Source of the DNA: JBFLYZ01 sp040756415
Lineage (GTDB): Bacteria > Bacteroidota > Bacteroidia > JADZBD01
Length of the DNA: 64,000 nt
Assembly: GCA_040756415.1 (NCBI GenBank)
Contig: JBFLYZ010000001.1
Span: 122,843-186,842, forward strand
Reading direction: 5' to 3'
The notes beneath the pieces were generated by a model. The model made no database searches. It saw only the letters and a list, made by a program, of their open reading frames with translations, and was not told where the DNA came from. Numbering within the stretch: the stretch's first letter is position 1; each line of letters opens with the position of its first letter. Made by a program: the position numbers and the translations under genes. Shown here piece by piece: positions 1 through 8,441 of this stretch.

Positions 1-81
1 AAGGTCCTTATAGCACGTAATGCAGGCCCGGGACGCAGGCGCACAGCTTAGCATAAAAATGAGTGTAAGAGGCCTCTTCAT
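1..81 (-). CDS. Partial secreted protein (N-terminal 27 residues only)
   Basis: An open frame on the minus strand starts at ATG 81 and runs off the left edge. Its first residues, MKRPLTLIFMLSCAPASRAC, look like a Sec signal peptide: two basic residues, a hydrophobic core, then ASRA before a CxxC pair (ACITC). It lies on the same strand as, and downstream of, the DUF2279 gene. The frame is also open upstream of the chosen ATG (an alternative ATG lies at 108), so the start is a guess based on the signal peptide. The family cannot be named from 27 residues. Confidence 0.35.
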   Translation of the reverse strand, partial: MKRPLTLIFMLSCAPASRACITCYKDL

Positions 82-203
82 TGCGCTACGCTTATCGTTT
101 CGCACCATAAATTTACGCCAGCGGCCGGCCTGATTTTTCAGTCCGTAGTTGAAAAAGGCATAATACTAGCCAGGAGCAGTCAAAAAATGTCCGGGGAAAT
201 TGA

Positions 204-1121
204 TCAAAAATACAGCGGGTAAACCTTTACACCGTACTTATTGAGCTCGATAGCGGGAAGAGGTATCTTGATAAAGCCGAAAGTGGAGAAAAACCCTTTC
301 AGGAACCTGGACCGGGTCTTGATCCTCCACAGGTCGGCATCGAGCGCTAAATAGAATTGAGGATACCGTTCAAAAGAAGGATGGCTTTGCCAGCCGGGAA
401 ATTTCTCAACGCCACCTATCATGCCGGTGGCTCCGTAACCTACGGCCGCATTCAGCCAGGCGGGAAAGCGGCTGCCGTTGCCCATGAAAGAGGCGAGGTT
501 CAGCGATACCCAGTACGTTTGGCCATTATAGTCCTTGAACAGTTTCTCGGCAGGTGAACGGCCCAGCAGCTCCGGGCGGTACTCAGGATATCCTGTGGGA
601 TGATAGGAGAACTTGAGCGTGATGCGCTGCCCGCCCCAGCACAGCTCCTGGGCACTTACCATGAGCGAACCCGCCAGGTTGGCGGCCATATCGCCCCAAC
701 TGAAACCCCAGCCGGAAGAAAAACCATCGAAAAGCTCCAGTATGGTGAGGTAGCCTGTTCCCAGGAAACCGCCATAAAGCACAGAGCGCTTATGCTCTAC
801 CCCGCTCCATTTCATTAAGCCTATCCCTATCCTGCCTATATAATAGGATGCCATGATATGACCGGCCTTATCCATCCCCAGCCATTCCCTGTTGTCGTTG
901 AACGAATGCAGGGGAACCCGGGTATGATCATCGTACCAGACCTCGTTCAGGCCCAGTACGGACGCCCCGGCCAGCACGGCCTCACCGGCAACAACGGCCA
1001 GGAATCTTTTTTTCTGTAATACCGGGCGGGGATCACTGCCCGGCACGGGATTAAGGCTATCGCTTTGCGGATAGGAGCTTAAGGAACAAAAGAGAAGAAA
1101 TATGGCGGAGCTTATTCTCAA
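204..1121 (-). CDS. DUF2279 family secreted protein
   Basis: A 305-residue protein of unknown function resembling the DUF2279/YfiM group. The signature pieces are MDKAGHIMASYYIGRIG and, about 50 residues on, SSGWGFSWGDMAANLAGS. The N-terminus (SSAIFLLFCSLSSYPQS) is a signal peptide. A longer frame to 1244 exists, but it would overlap the upstream mutase gene by more than 120 bp. TTG at 1121 overlaps the mutase TGA stop as TTGA and places the signal peptide at the N-terminus, so I chose that start. It is probably translationally coupled to the mutase. Envelope location is likely; the role is unknown. Confidence 0.75.
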   Translation of the reverse strand: MRISSAIFLLFCSLSSYPQSDSLNPVPGSDPRPVLQKKRFLAVVAGEAVLAGASVLGLNEVWYDDHTRVPLHSFNDNREWLGMDKAGHIMASYYIGRIGIGLMKWSGVEHKRSVLYGGFLGTGYLTILELFDGFSSGWGFSWGDMAANLAGSLMVSAQELCWGGQRITLKFSYHPTGYPEYRPELLGRSPAEKLFKDYNGQTYWVSLNLASFMGNGSRFPAWLNAAVGYGATGMIGGVEKFPGWQSHPSFERYPQFYLALDADLWRIKTRSRFLKGFFSTFGFIKIPLPAIELNKYGVKVYPLYF

Positions 1122-2518
1122 GCGCTGGCGGCAAGCAATACCTTTTTCGTTTCGTCCAGTATGGCAAATGCTTTTTCCCTCGAGGATGACTCGGCATAGG
1201 TACGCAGCACCGGCTCGGTGCCCGAAGCGCGTATCATCAGCCATTCATCATTATCAAAATAGTATTTCCAACCGTCTATGGTCTCGGTGCGCTGCACCTT
1301 ATACTTGCCGAAGGAAGAGTAGGTATTGCTCTTGCAGTTAGCCACTATCCTGTTCTTGATCTCATCGCTCAGGTGAAGGTCGTAGCGCTCGAAGGCGAAG
1401 GAGCCGGTCATTTCGTACACATCCATGATCAGTTGTTCGAGCGGTTTGCCCGATTTGGCCATGTATTCCCAGATCACCAGGCCCATCCAGATGCCGTCCC
1501 GCTCGGGGATATGCCCCTTGATGGCTATACCACCGCTCTCCTCGCCACCCAGCAGCACATCCTCGGTGATCATAATGCCGGCAATGTATTTGAACCCGAT
1601 CTTCACCACCTCGTATTCCAGCCCCAGGCGCTCGCACATGCGCTTCACGCGGGGCGTGACCGAAAAGGCGTTAACCACCTTGCCTTTCATTTTCTTCTGC
1701 TCCACGAGATATTTGATGAGCAAAAGGATGATATGGTGTGAATCAACGAAATTGCCTTTGCTGTCGTACAGGCCTATGCGGTCAGCGTCACCATCGGTAG
1801 CCAGCCCGCAGGCGATATCGCCCGATCGCCTGATGAGCTCCGAGAACTCGCGCAGGTTCTTGTCGATCGGCTCGGGCGCCTGGCCCTTGAATGACGGGTT
1901 GTAGTCGCAATGCAGAAGGGTAGTTTCCGGAAGAAGCCGCTTGATCACGTTCTGGCCCGCCCCATACATGGCGTCATAGGCGAACCTGAGCCCCGATTTA
2001 CGTATGGCGTCCAGATCGAAATGCTTTTCCACGTGATCGCAGTACATTTTTTCGAGGTCAACGTATTCGAGCAGCGGGCCTTCTTTCAACTCCGCATCCA
2101 GGTCTGCAGAACAGGTATCAGGTATGATATCCTCGATCTCCTGTATCTTTTCAGGAAGCAGCGGTCCGCCATAGCTTCCCTTCAGCTTATACCCATTATA
2201 GGAAGGAGGGTTATGGCTGGCCGTGATCACCACGCCCAGCGAAGCTTTCTTCTGCAAGGCGCCCAGCGAGACCATGGGTGTGGAAACAAATCCTTTGGCC
2301 AGCAATACTTTCACATTATGCGCGTTCAGCACCCTGGCGGTGGTTTCGGCAAAGAGCTCTCCGCCAAAGCGGCAATCATGCCCCAGTACCACCGATGGGT
2401 TCTTGTAATTCCTGTTCAGCCATATCGCTGTTGCTTCCGCTACGCGCGCCACGTTCTCGACCGTAAAATCCCGGGCGATAATGGCCCTCCATCCGTCTGT
2501 TCCGAATTTGATCTTCAT
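1118..2518 (-). CDS. Phosphoglucomutase/phosphomannomutase family protein
   Basis: An alpha-D-phosphohexomutase of 466 residues, a normal length for the family. It moves a phosphate between C1 and C6 of a hexose phosphate, feeding sugar-nucleotide and cell-envelope synthesis. Visible motifs are the phosphoserine loop TASHNP with Ser101, the Mg-binding DGDADRIGL (242-250), the sugar-recognition GEESGG (325-330) and the C-terminal phosphate-binding RASGTEPVLRTYAES. Whether the substrate is glucose, mannose or glucosamine phosphate cannot be read from the motifs alone. The DUF2279 gene overlaps its stop. A TAAATTTG promoter element lies about 35 bp upstream. Confidence 0.9.
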   Translation of the reverse strand: MKIKFGTDGWRAIIARDFTVENVARVAEATAIWLNRNYKNPSVVLGHDCRFGGELFAETTARVLNAHNVKVLLAKGFVSTPMVSLGALQKKASLGVVITASHNPPSYNGYKLKGSYGGPLLPEKIQEIEDIIPDTCSADLDAELKEGPLLEYVDLEKMYCDHVEKHFDLDAIRKSGLRFAYDAMYGAGQNVIKRLLPETTLLHCDYNPSFKGQAPEPIDKNLREFSELIRRSGDIACGLATDGDADRIGLYDSKGNFVDSHHIILLLIKYLVEQKKMKGKVVNAFSVTPRVKRMCERLGLEYEVVKIGFKYIAGIMITEDVLLGGEESGGIAIKGHIPERDGIWMGLVIWEYMAKSGKPLEQLIMDVYEMTGSFAFERYDLHLSDEIKNRIVANCKSNTYSSFGKYKVQRTETIDGWKYYFDNDEWLMIRASGTEPVLRTYAESSSREKAFAILDETKKVLLAASA

Positions 2519-2552
2519 AACCTGTTTTTTATACGCTGCCCGTGCAGCCTCG

Positions 2553-2560
2553 CAAATTTA
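2553..2560 (-). promoter_or_regulatory. Promoter -7 element for the phosphohexomutase gene
   Basis: Reads TAAATTTG on the minus strand, a full match to the Bacteroidota -7 consensus TAnnTTTG, 34 bp upstream of the mutase ATG and downstream of the mltG stop. No TTG is seen at the usual -33 distance. Confidence 0.4.
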
Positions 2561-2589
2561 CTAAAAGAAACAGCTTTGCGCCAGCCCCC

Positions 2590-3654
2590 CTATCTGCTGA
2601 TCTTGCGCTTGTTCAGGGCCTGCTGGTACTTTTTGGCGTAAACCAGGTGCTGCGCCAGGGTTTTGGAAAAGTTATGCCGGCCCGAGAAATCCTCTTTAGC
2701 GCACATATAAAGGTAATCGTGCTTTTCGTAGTTCAGAACCGCGTCAAGCGAAGAGATCTCGGGTATGCAGATCGGGCCGGGCGGAAGGCCCTGGCACTTA
2801 TAGGTGTTATAGGGCGAATCGATCTCCAGGTCCTTTTTCAGAACGCGGTTGATCGTGAAATCACCGATGGCGTAGATCACGGTGGGATCGCTTTGCAGGC
2901 AAATGCCCTGGTTCAGGCGGTTGATATAAAGCCCCGCGATGGTCTTTTTCTCATCATCGAACACCCGCTGTTCCTCCTGCACGATGGAGGCGAGTATGGA
3001 CACCTCGGTCTGCGTTAAGCCGGCCGCCTTTGCCTTGTTCTTACGCTCTTCGGTCCAGAACTTCCTGTACTCTTTGGCCATGCGTTCCAGGAACTCCTGC
3101 GCGCTGGTGTTCCAGTAGAACTCATAGGTATTGGGTATAAACATGGTCAGGATGTTTCGCGTACCCATACCGAACTTCGTTTGCAGTATCTCTTCGTTAT
3201 TGAGCAGGTCAAGCACCTCGGCCGAGTCGGCTTCCAGCTTCGCTCCCACCCTGGCGGCCAACTGCTCTTTGGTGCGGATGCTGGTGAAGGTGAATGAAAC
3301 AGGCTCCTGGTTGCCCGAGCGCAGCATGTTGACCATCTCCGCGTTGCTCATGTTGGCCATGATACGGTAGCGCCCGGGCTTTACGCTCCCTGGATATTTT
3401 TTCTCCCTGGCCACCCATTCGAAGGATTTCATGTCTTTGATAATGCCCTGCTCGCCCAGTATCTCGAGCACCGCGTTGTAATCCGAGCCGGTGGGTATGA
3501 ACACCACCACCGATCTTTTTCCATCGAGCAAGACGTTCGACTGATAGATCCATCCGTAAATGAGCCAGGCCAGTCCCCCTCCGGCCAGGAGAAGGATGCC
3601 CAATACGATAGCCAACGGTTTTCTATACTTCTTCATCTTCTGTCCGCGCGTCAC
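2590..3654 (-). CDS. mltG: Endolytic murein transglycosylase MltG
   Basis: A YceG-like lytic transglycosylase of 354 residues that cuts nascent peptidoglycan glycan strands at the inner membrane. A short basic N-terminus precedes one membrane helix (about 14-34, LAIVLGILLLAGGGLAWLIY). The C-terminal catalytic domain contains ASIVQEEQ with the expected catalytic Glu, then LYINRL, LQSDPTVIYA, SPYNTYKCQGLPPGPICIP and FSKTLAQH, all typical of the family. GTG at 3654 overlaps the upstream cytochrome stop as GTGA; ATG at 3636 (MKKYRKP) is an equally good start and would give 348 residues. Confidence 0.93.
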   Translation of the reverse strand: MTRGQKMKKYRKPLAIVLGILLLAGGGLAWLIYGWIYQSNVLLDGKRSVVVFIPTGSDYNAVLEILGEQGIIKDMKSFEWVAREKKYPGSVKPGRYRIMANMSNAEMVNMLRSGNQEPVSFTFTSIRTKEQLAARVGAKLEADSAEVLDLLNNEEILQTKFGMGTRNILTMFIPNTYEFYWNTSAQEFLERMAKEYRKFWTEERKNKAKAAGLTQTEVSILASIVQEEQRVFDDEKKTIAGLYINRLNQGICLQSDPTVIYAIGDFTINRVLKKDLEIDSPYNTYKCQGLPPGPICIPEISSLDAVLNYEKHDYLYMCAKEDFSGRHNFSKTLAQHLVYAKKYQQALNKRKISR

Positions 3655-5696
3655 TTCAGCTTTGCGAGCTGCTCCAGCGCTGTCTTGGCCTGCAGGTTGG
3701 CCGGCTCCTTTTTACGGAGATGCAGCAGCAGCTTCTTTGCTTTGTCGTATTCCTTTTTTAGTATGTGATACTGCGCCATGTTCAGCAGGGCCTGGCCATA
3801 ATCGGGATCGAGGGCCAGCGATTTTTCAAGGTATTCCCTGGCCTTTTCCGCTTCCCCTTCTACCAGGTAAATATAGCCAAGGTTACAGTAGGCGGGCGCA
3901 AATTTACTGTCCTGCGCGATGATCTGGCCGAAAACTTTTTTGGCATCGCCCGTATTTTGCATGGCCACCAGGGTAACCCCGAGCTTGTTCTTGAACTCCG
4001 GGTTGTAAGGGGCCAGCTTATCGGCCTGGCCGAAGAACTTAAGGGCCTCTTTATACTTACCGGCACTGCTGTACGCCTCGCCAATGCGGTAGCAGGTCCA
4101 GGCATGACCGTTATCCCAGCTTGTTTTGACGAGACGGTTCAGCAGGAGCTGGTCCTGCCCCATCCCGTCAGCAAGGTCCATGATACGCGGGTAGTTCTTT
4201 CTCAGGAAATAATACTGGACAAGCAACTCGAAATTCTCAGTGATATCATTCGCGTTGCTTTCCGGCAGGTATTTTTTGGCCGAATCGAGGTAATAGGACT
4301 TGTACTCGAACTTTTCGTATTGCTGTATATAGGCTTTGGCCTTCGTTTTTGCCGGGGGGAAAGGTTCGTTGATGGCATAAAGCCCCACAAAGGTCTTGAT
4401 CTTATCCGTTTGGCCAGGCGTCACCGGCACGCGGATAAAGTGATCCGTAACCGTAACATGCGGTATATCCACCGATCCGCTGCGGGGCATATGGCAGCTC
4501 ACGCAGTTATCCTGCACCCTATTGCGCAGCTCTTGCTTTTCCGTACACATTTTCCCGCTTATCCCTCGCTGAAGGTCCGCCTTCCCGCCATGGCACCCCT
4601 TACAGGCGTTATTGAACACGTCCTTGCCTGTTTGTTTCACGCTTACGTGCGGGTTATGGCAGGTCACGCAGGTCAGCGCCTGCTTATACGGTTGGAGAGA
4701 ATCGCTTTTGTCTCCGGGCTTAAAGGTCTTAATGAAGCACTGGCTCTGCTTCAGCCGGTCGGCATGCGAAGCCATAATAAATTCGTCTTCCGCATTCTCA
4801 TACTTAGGCAAAAAGACCGACCAGAAGTCCGAAAGCCGCATGCCCGGCTTGAAATCATAGAAGGATCTGCCTTCTTTCAACACTGCATTTCCCTGCAGGT
4901 GGCAGCGCTGGCATACATCGAACTGGAGATCGACAGGCAGCTTCCCGGGATTGACGATGGTGTAATCGATCTCTTTCGTAATATCCGTCACCTTTCCCGC
5001 CTGCATCTGCTGAACATGCAGTTGCCCAGGTCCGTGGCAGCGCTCGCAATCGATACCATCAGGCACTTTTTCATATTTGTTCTCCGATCCCTTTACAAAT
5101 TGCGGGTAGGCGTTGTGGCAGGTCATGCACTCCAGCCCGATCTTACGCGAAAAGCGGGTGTTGAAGCCGCCTTCAAAGCCGGGAGGAAGGTCCCACTTTC
5201 CCTCCTGCGTATAAAAGGTCATGGGCATCTGGTGCAGGTAGCCGCCCGTGTTGAAGATATGGGAGTTCGTATGCTGGCCCGAGCCGATGATATAATCCAC
5301 CCGCTCGGTACGCTTGTAAACGGTGTCTTTCCCGCTGAGCCTGAACTCGAGTATCTTCATGCTGTCGCCATCCCAGAAGGGGTGATACCAGAAATCGGAG
5401 TGCTTGTCGTAAAGGGCAAAATGCTTCTCAAATTTAGCGGACGACTTTTTCCGGCTGGCCGCGTCAAAGCTCATGCCCATGCCGGTATGATGATAGGTAT
5501 CGAATTTATCGGCATGGCATTGCCGGCAGGCCTGCATGCCCACGTACCGCACGGTATCGTTATGGTTCAGGTAAGTTCCGGTGGAGGCAAGCGGTTTTTC
5601 CTTTTGCTCTCCGCTATCGCTGCTGCAGAAAACAAGAAATACGGCCATTATGGAAAGTGCCAATATGAAAACCGCCTTGCGCCAGCGCTGGATCAT
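3651..5696 (-). CDS. Seven-haem c-type cytochrome with C-terminal TPR repeats, lipoprotein
   Basis: A 681-residue multihaem protein. Seven CXXCH haem-binding motifs are visible: CRQCH, CMTCH, CERCH, CQRCH, CVTCH, CKGCH and CVSCH, all in the first 430 residues or so. The rest (about 520-681) is built of tetratricopeptide repeats, for example AYCNLGYIYLVEGEAEKARE. The N-terminus is a signal peptide ending in FLVFCSS, consistent with a lipidated Cys although the lipobox is loose. It resembles cytochrome c554-like TPR proteins of Bacteroidota and Planctomycetota. Electron transfer in the periplasm is likely, but the redox partner is unknown. Its haems would be attached by the Ccm system encoded at 48.7-53.1 kb. 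Confidence 0.88.
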   Translation of the reverse strand: MIQRWRKAVFILALSIMAVFLVFCSSDSGEQKEKPLASTGTYLNHNDTVRYVGMQACRQCHADKFDTYHHTGMGMSFDAASRKKSSAKFEKHFALYDKHSDFWYHPFWDGDSMKILEFRLSGKDTVYKRTERVDYIIGSGQHTNSHIFNTGGYLHQMPMTFYTQEGKWDLPPGFEGGFNTRFSRKIGLECMTCHNAYPQFVKGSENKYEKVPDGIDCERCHGPGQLHVQQMQAGKVTDITKEIDYTIVNPGKLPVDLQFDVCQRCHLQGNAVLKEGRSFYDFKPGMRLSDFWSVFLPKYENAEDEFIMASHADRLKQSQCFIKTFKPGDKSDSLQPYKQALTCVTCHNPHVSVKQTGKDVFNNACKGCHGGKADLQRGISGKMCTEKQELRNRVQDNCVSCHMPRSGSVDIPHVTVTDHFIRVPVTPGQTDKIKTFVGLYAINEPFPPAKTKAKAYIQQYEKFEYKSYYLDSAKKYLPESNANDITENFELLVQYYFLRKNYPRIMDLADGMGQDQLLLNRLVKTSWDNGHAWTCYRIGEAYSSAGKYKEALKFFGQADKLAPYNPEFKNKLGVTLVAMQNTGDAKKVFGQIIAQDSKFAPAYCNLGYIYLVEGEAEKAREYLEKSLALDPDYGQALLNMAQYHILKKEYDKAKKLLLHLRKKEPANLQAKTALEQLAKLK

Positions 5697-5701
5697 AAAT
5701 G

Positions 5702-5709
5702 CAAAGGTA
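5702..5709 (-). promoter_or_regulatory. Promoter -7 element for the multihaem cytochrome operon
   Basis: TACCTTTG on the minus strand, a full match to TAnnTTTG. Only five bases separate it from the cytochrome ATG, so the transcript would start at or within a few bases of the start codon. No -33 TTG is evident. Confidence 0.45.
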
Positions 5710-5733
5710 GCTATTCGTAAGTGACGCCAGCCG

Positions 5734-6252
5734 CTATTTCACGAGCTGCATGAGGTATTCATCTTCCCATCCGGTGCCGTTGCGGTTCCAGTCCTTTTTA
5801 GTGCCGGTGATCTCGAACCCGTGCTTTTTGAAGAGGTGCAGGCTGGCGGTATTGCTTTTGCTCACATTGCAATAGACCTGGTGAAGCTGCAGGGTCTTGA
5901 AACAATAGTCCAGGAGCAATTGCAGGGCCTCGGTGGCATAGCCGTTCTGACGTTCCTTCTCGTCAGCTATGAGTACGCCTATGCCGGCCCGGTGATGCCG
6001 GGGATCGAAGTCGAAGATATCGATGCAGCCTATGCAGGAAAGGTCTTTGGCAAGCTGGATGACGAGGCGGAGCTGCTTGGCGGTGTAAATATCCTGGTGC
6101 GAGTTGGCGATATACTGCTCCAGCACAAAACGTGAATACGGGGTAAGGGTATTGCTCACCTGCCAGATAGCCGGATCGTTCTCCCACTTATACAGCATGT
6201 CGATATCGGAGGGCTCGAGCGCGCGTAGCCGTATGTTCTTCCCGTTGAGCAT
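5734..6252 (-). CDS. GNAT family N-acetyltransferase
   Basis: An acetyl-CoA-dependent N-acetyltransferase of 172 residues, of the RimJ/RimL/SpeG type. The N-terminal IRLRALEPSDIDMLYKWEND is typical. The acetyl-CoA-binding motif appears as GVLIADEKERQNGYATEAL, followed by VYCNVSKSNTASLHLFKKHGF. The substrate (a protein N-terminus, polyamine or small amine) cannot be told from sequence. The ATG overlaps the stop of the upstream unknown gene as TAATG, so the two are probably translated together. Confidence 0.85.
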   Translation of the reverse strand: MLNGKNIRLRALEPSDIDMLYKWENDPAIWQVSNTLTPYSRFVLEQYIANSHQDIYTAKQLRLVIQLAKDLSCIGCIDIFDFDPRHHRAGIGVLIADEKERQNGYATEALQLLLDYCFKTLQLHQVYCNVSKSNTASLHLFKKHGFEITGTKKDWNRNGTGWEDEYLMQLVK

Positions 6253-6803
6253 TATACCGCAATTGTATTGACGGCCCGAATGCCTTCGTAGATCTCGTTC
6301 ATGGTATAGGTGCGGAGGGCGAAGGCATCCTGCCTGATATAGCTCTCCATGTTCATATGGTAGCAGGCGCCCGTTACGTGCTGCTCCATAAGCCGCGGCA
6401 GCAGCTCGAACACGAAGTTGATCTTCCCGGTCTCCGTTTCGTACACCGAATGGCAGAAATCTTTTATAGGGGTAAGGCAGGTGGCGATGCCAACGTCTAC
6501 CCGCGGATAGGCAAGCGTATATTTCTTGATCTCCCCGCGGAGCTGCTCCAGGGTGAACAAAGGCGGGACCGAGAGCCGGATAAAAACCGTCTCTATCCTG
6601 TTCCTGCGTACGAGTTTGAGAAGGCCGCCCAGCTCCCCATCAACAGTAGCGCCTTTTACCGTGAGCGTAAACAGCTTGCCGTTAACGGAAACCGCCAGGT
6701 GAGGCGGAACCCGGTTAGCGTAGAGCAGGATGAGGAACACATCGTTCTTCAGCACGCTTTCATCAGCGGGAAGCAGGTTGGTGAGGGTGCAGGGTGTGTT
6801 CAC
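6252..6803 (-). CDS. Conserved hypothetical protein, operon with GNAT
   Basis: A 183-residue soluble protein that I do not recognise. It has no signal peptide or membrane helix. It contains an ordinary mix of alpha and beta segments, with a stretch LPADESVLKNDVFLILLYAN near the N-terminus and Cys and His residues (CLTPIKDFCHSVYE; ACYHMNMESYI) in the second half that could be functional. The stop overlaps the GNAT start by one base (TAATG). It is separated from dapF by 31 bp on the same strand, so dapF, this gene and the GNAT gene form one transcription unit. Confidence 0.65.
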   Translation of the reverse strand: MNTPCTLTNLLPADESVLKNDVFLILLYANRVPPHLAVSVNGKLFTLTVKGATVDGELGGLLKLVRRNRIETVFIRLSVPPLFTLEQLRGEIKKYTLAYPRVDVGIATCLTPIKDFCHSVYETETGKINFVFELLPRLMEQHVTGACYHMNMESYIRQDAFALRTYTMNEIYEGIRAVNTIAV

Positions 6804-6834
6804 GAAACGAATATACGAAGGTTACGAATAGCTG

Positions 6835-7620
6835 CTAATCGATCTCTATTTCGCCCTTATATACGAACACCGCGGGCCCTTCGAGCCAGATATCCGTGAA
6901 CGAGCCGTTGGCCGCTCTTTTGAACTTTACTTTCAGGTCGCCACCCGGTGTCCGGATATGACACAATGAATCATTCTCGAGGATCCCGGCATATGCAGCC
7001 GTAAGCGCGGCAGCGGTTACGCCCGTTCCGCACGATAAGGTTTCATTCTCCACGCCCCTTTCATACGTGCGCACGATAATGGCGTTATCTTTCTTTTCGA
7101 GAAAATTGACATTGGTGCCTTGCGCTTTGAAACGCTCGCTGTACCTGATCTTTCTTCCCTCTCCCACCACATCAAAACCGCTGATCCCGTTTACAAAGGC
7201 GCAATAGTGCGGTGACCCCGTGTTCAGGAAATAAAAATCCTGGCCCTTCTCTATTACCTGAACATCGTTCATTTTAAGGCTTACGGATGAATCGGGAAGG
7301 ATCAGGGCCTCGTGCTCCCCGTCAAAGGTCACAAAATGCGCCTTGTCTCTGATAATCCCCAGTAAACTGGCAAAGGCCACGATGCAGCGGCTGCCGTTCC
7401 CGCACAGGCTCTGGCTGCCGTCCGGGTTATAAAAGATCATTTCAAAATCGTAGCCCTCTTTATCCTGGAGCAGCATGAGGCCGTCAGACCCTATCCCGAA
7501 CCTGCGGTGGCAAAGGCTGCGCACCAGGTCGAGCCGCGAGGGGTCAAATACCTTTTTGCGGTTATCGATCAGGATAAAGTCGTTTCCCGTACCCTCGTAT
7601 TTGTAAAAGGTCAGCTTCAC
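6835..7620 (-). CDS. dapF: Diaminopimelate epimerase
   Basis: Interconverts LL- and meso-diaminopimelate in lysine and peptidoglycan synthesis, using a pair of cysteines as acid and base. Both are present: Cys73 in SLCGNGSRC and the second in ETLSCGTGVTAAAL near residue 197. The N-terminal FYKYEGTGNDFILID is diagnostic. At 261 residues it has the usual length. The start is GTG, overlapping the stop of the upstream membrane-anchored protein gene as GTGA. Confidence 0.96.
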   Translation of the reverse strand: MKLTFYKYEGTGNDFILIDNRKKVFDPSRLDLVRSLCHRRFGIGSDGLMLLQDKEGYDFEMIFYNPDGSQSLCGNGSRCIVAFASLLGIIRDKAHFVTFDGEHEALILPDSSVSLKMNDVQVIEKGQDFYFLNTGSPHYCAFVNGISGFDVVGEGRKIRYSERFKAQGTNVNFLEKKDNAIIVRTYERGVENETLSCGTGVTAAALTAAYAGILENDSLCHIRTPGGDLKVKFKRAANGSFTDIWLEGPAVFVYKGEIEID

Positions 7621-8306
7621 TTCAGGCGGGCTAAGAGGGTCTGGTCCTTCACGCTTTCAAACTGCCGGAAATCATTGGTGAAATCGAGGCGGTATACGTT
7701 TTGCTGGTGCTTCATATAAAAGGCGTCATCCACCCGGTAGATCTTCAGGGTCTCGTCCTGCCCTATGCCGAACAGCACGATCTTGTTCTTGCTCATCTTA
7801 TAGCCTTTGTAATTGATGGGCGACTGCCAGAACTCCACCTTGAACGCGGCAAAGGTCTTGTCGTCTTTGATCCCGCTTTCTTTCTGAAGAATGGAGTCTT
7901 TGGGGCTTTTGCTTTCCGCGGCATAGCTCACCACATCGATGTTCCTGACGGAAAGAAGCTCATCCTTTTTGACCACGATCTCATCCGGGCTGCCCGTAAA
8001 GACCACCGTGGTATCGGAAGCAAGCGAATCCACCGGCAGCCCGGCCAGCGAGCTGTCCGCAGCGGTACGGGCGGTATCGGCACTGACCTTAACCGGGTTC
8101 TTGCCGGATACACGCACCGGGTACTGCCCTTTTTTACTTTCCTCGCTCTTTGTTTGCGTGATCACCCTGACCGTATCGGGCGAGCTTTTGAAGAACTCTA
8201 TTTTGCTCAGGTAGTCATCGATCTTGAAAATGAAAAAGCCCGCACCGATAAGAAGTCCGACCGATAAACCCAGCAAAAAAACAATGATACGATTGGAAAA
8301 GCCCAT
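7617..8306 (-). CDS. Membrane-anchored hypothetical protein upstream of dapF
   Basis: A 229-residue protein of unknown function. One N-terminal membrane helix (IIVFLLGLSVGLLIGAGFFIF) is followed by a low-complexity Ser/Asp/Val-rich linker and a C-terminal globular part (about 150-229) containing FKVEFWQSPINYKGYKMSKN and YRVDDAFYMKHQ. I chose ATG 8306 over the longer frame to 8342 because it begins directly before the membrane helix and lies 15 bp downstream of a TAATTTTG promoter element. It overlaps dapF, pointing to co-translation. Confidence 0.7.
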   Translation of the reverse strand: MGFSNRIIVFLLGLSVGLLIGAGFFIFKIDDYLSKIEFFKSSPDTVRVITQTKSEESKKGQYPVRVSGKNPVKVSADTARTAADSSLAGLPVDSLASDTTVVFTGSPDEIVVKKDELLSVRNIDVVSYAAESKSPKDSILQKESGIKDDKTFAAFKVEFWQSPINYKGYKMSKNKIVLFGIGQDETLKIYRVDDAFYMKHQQNVYRLDFTNDFRQFESVKDQTLLARLK

Positions 8307-8321
8307 GACAGAATTACAGAC

Positions 8322-8329
8322 CAAAATTA
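8322..8329 (-). promoter_or_regulatory. Promoter -7 element for the dapF operon
   Basis: TAATTTTG on the minus strand, a full match to TAnnTTTG, 15 bp upstream of the ATG at 8306. A TTG lies 23 bp further upstream, slightly longer than the optimal spacing. Confidence 0.4.
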
Positions 8330-8441
8330 CTGAATCCTCCAATAGAAACTGACAAAATGTTAAAAAAAGTTAAAACAGGATAATGTTGGTAACATTTGCA
8401 TCAATTTTGTCGTTATACCAGCACAAAAAAAAGGAAATATC

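Noticed and set aside
1122..1244. N-terminal extension of the DUF2279 gene
   Set aside because: It would overlap the mutase coding end by over 120 bp and put the signal peptide inside the protein.
3765..5720. 651-codon open frame antisense to the multihaem cytochrome
   Set aside because: The opposite strand shows seven CXXCH motifs and TPRs; the antisense translation has no family features.
8370..8410. Promoter for htrA
   Set aside because: AACATTTG and CAATTTTG are each one mismatch from TAnnTTTG, but no TTG is properly spaced, so I did not call either.
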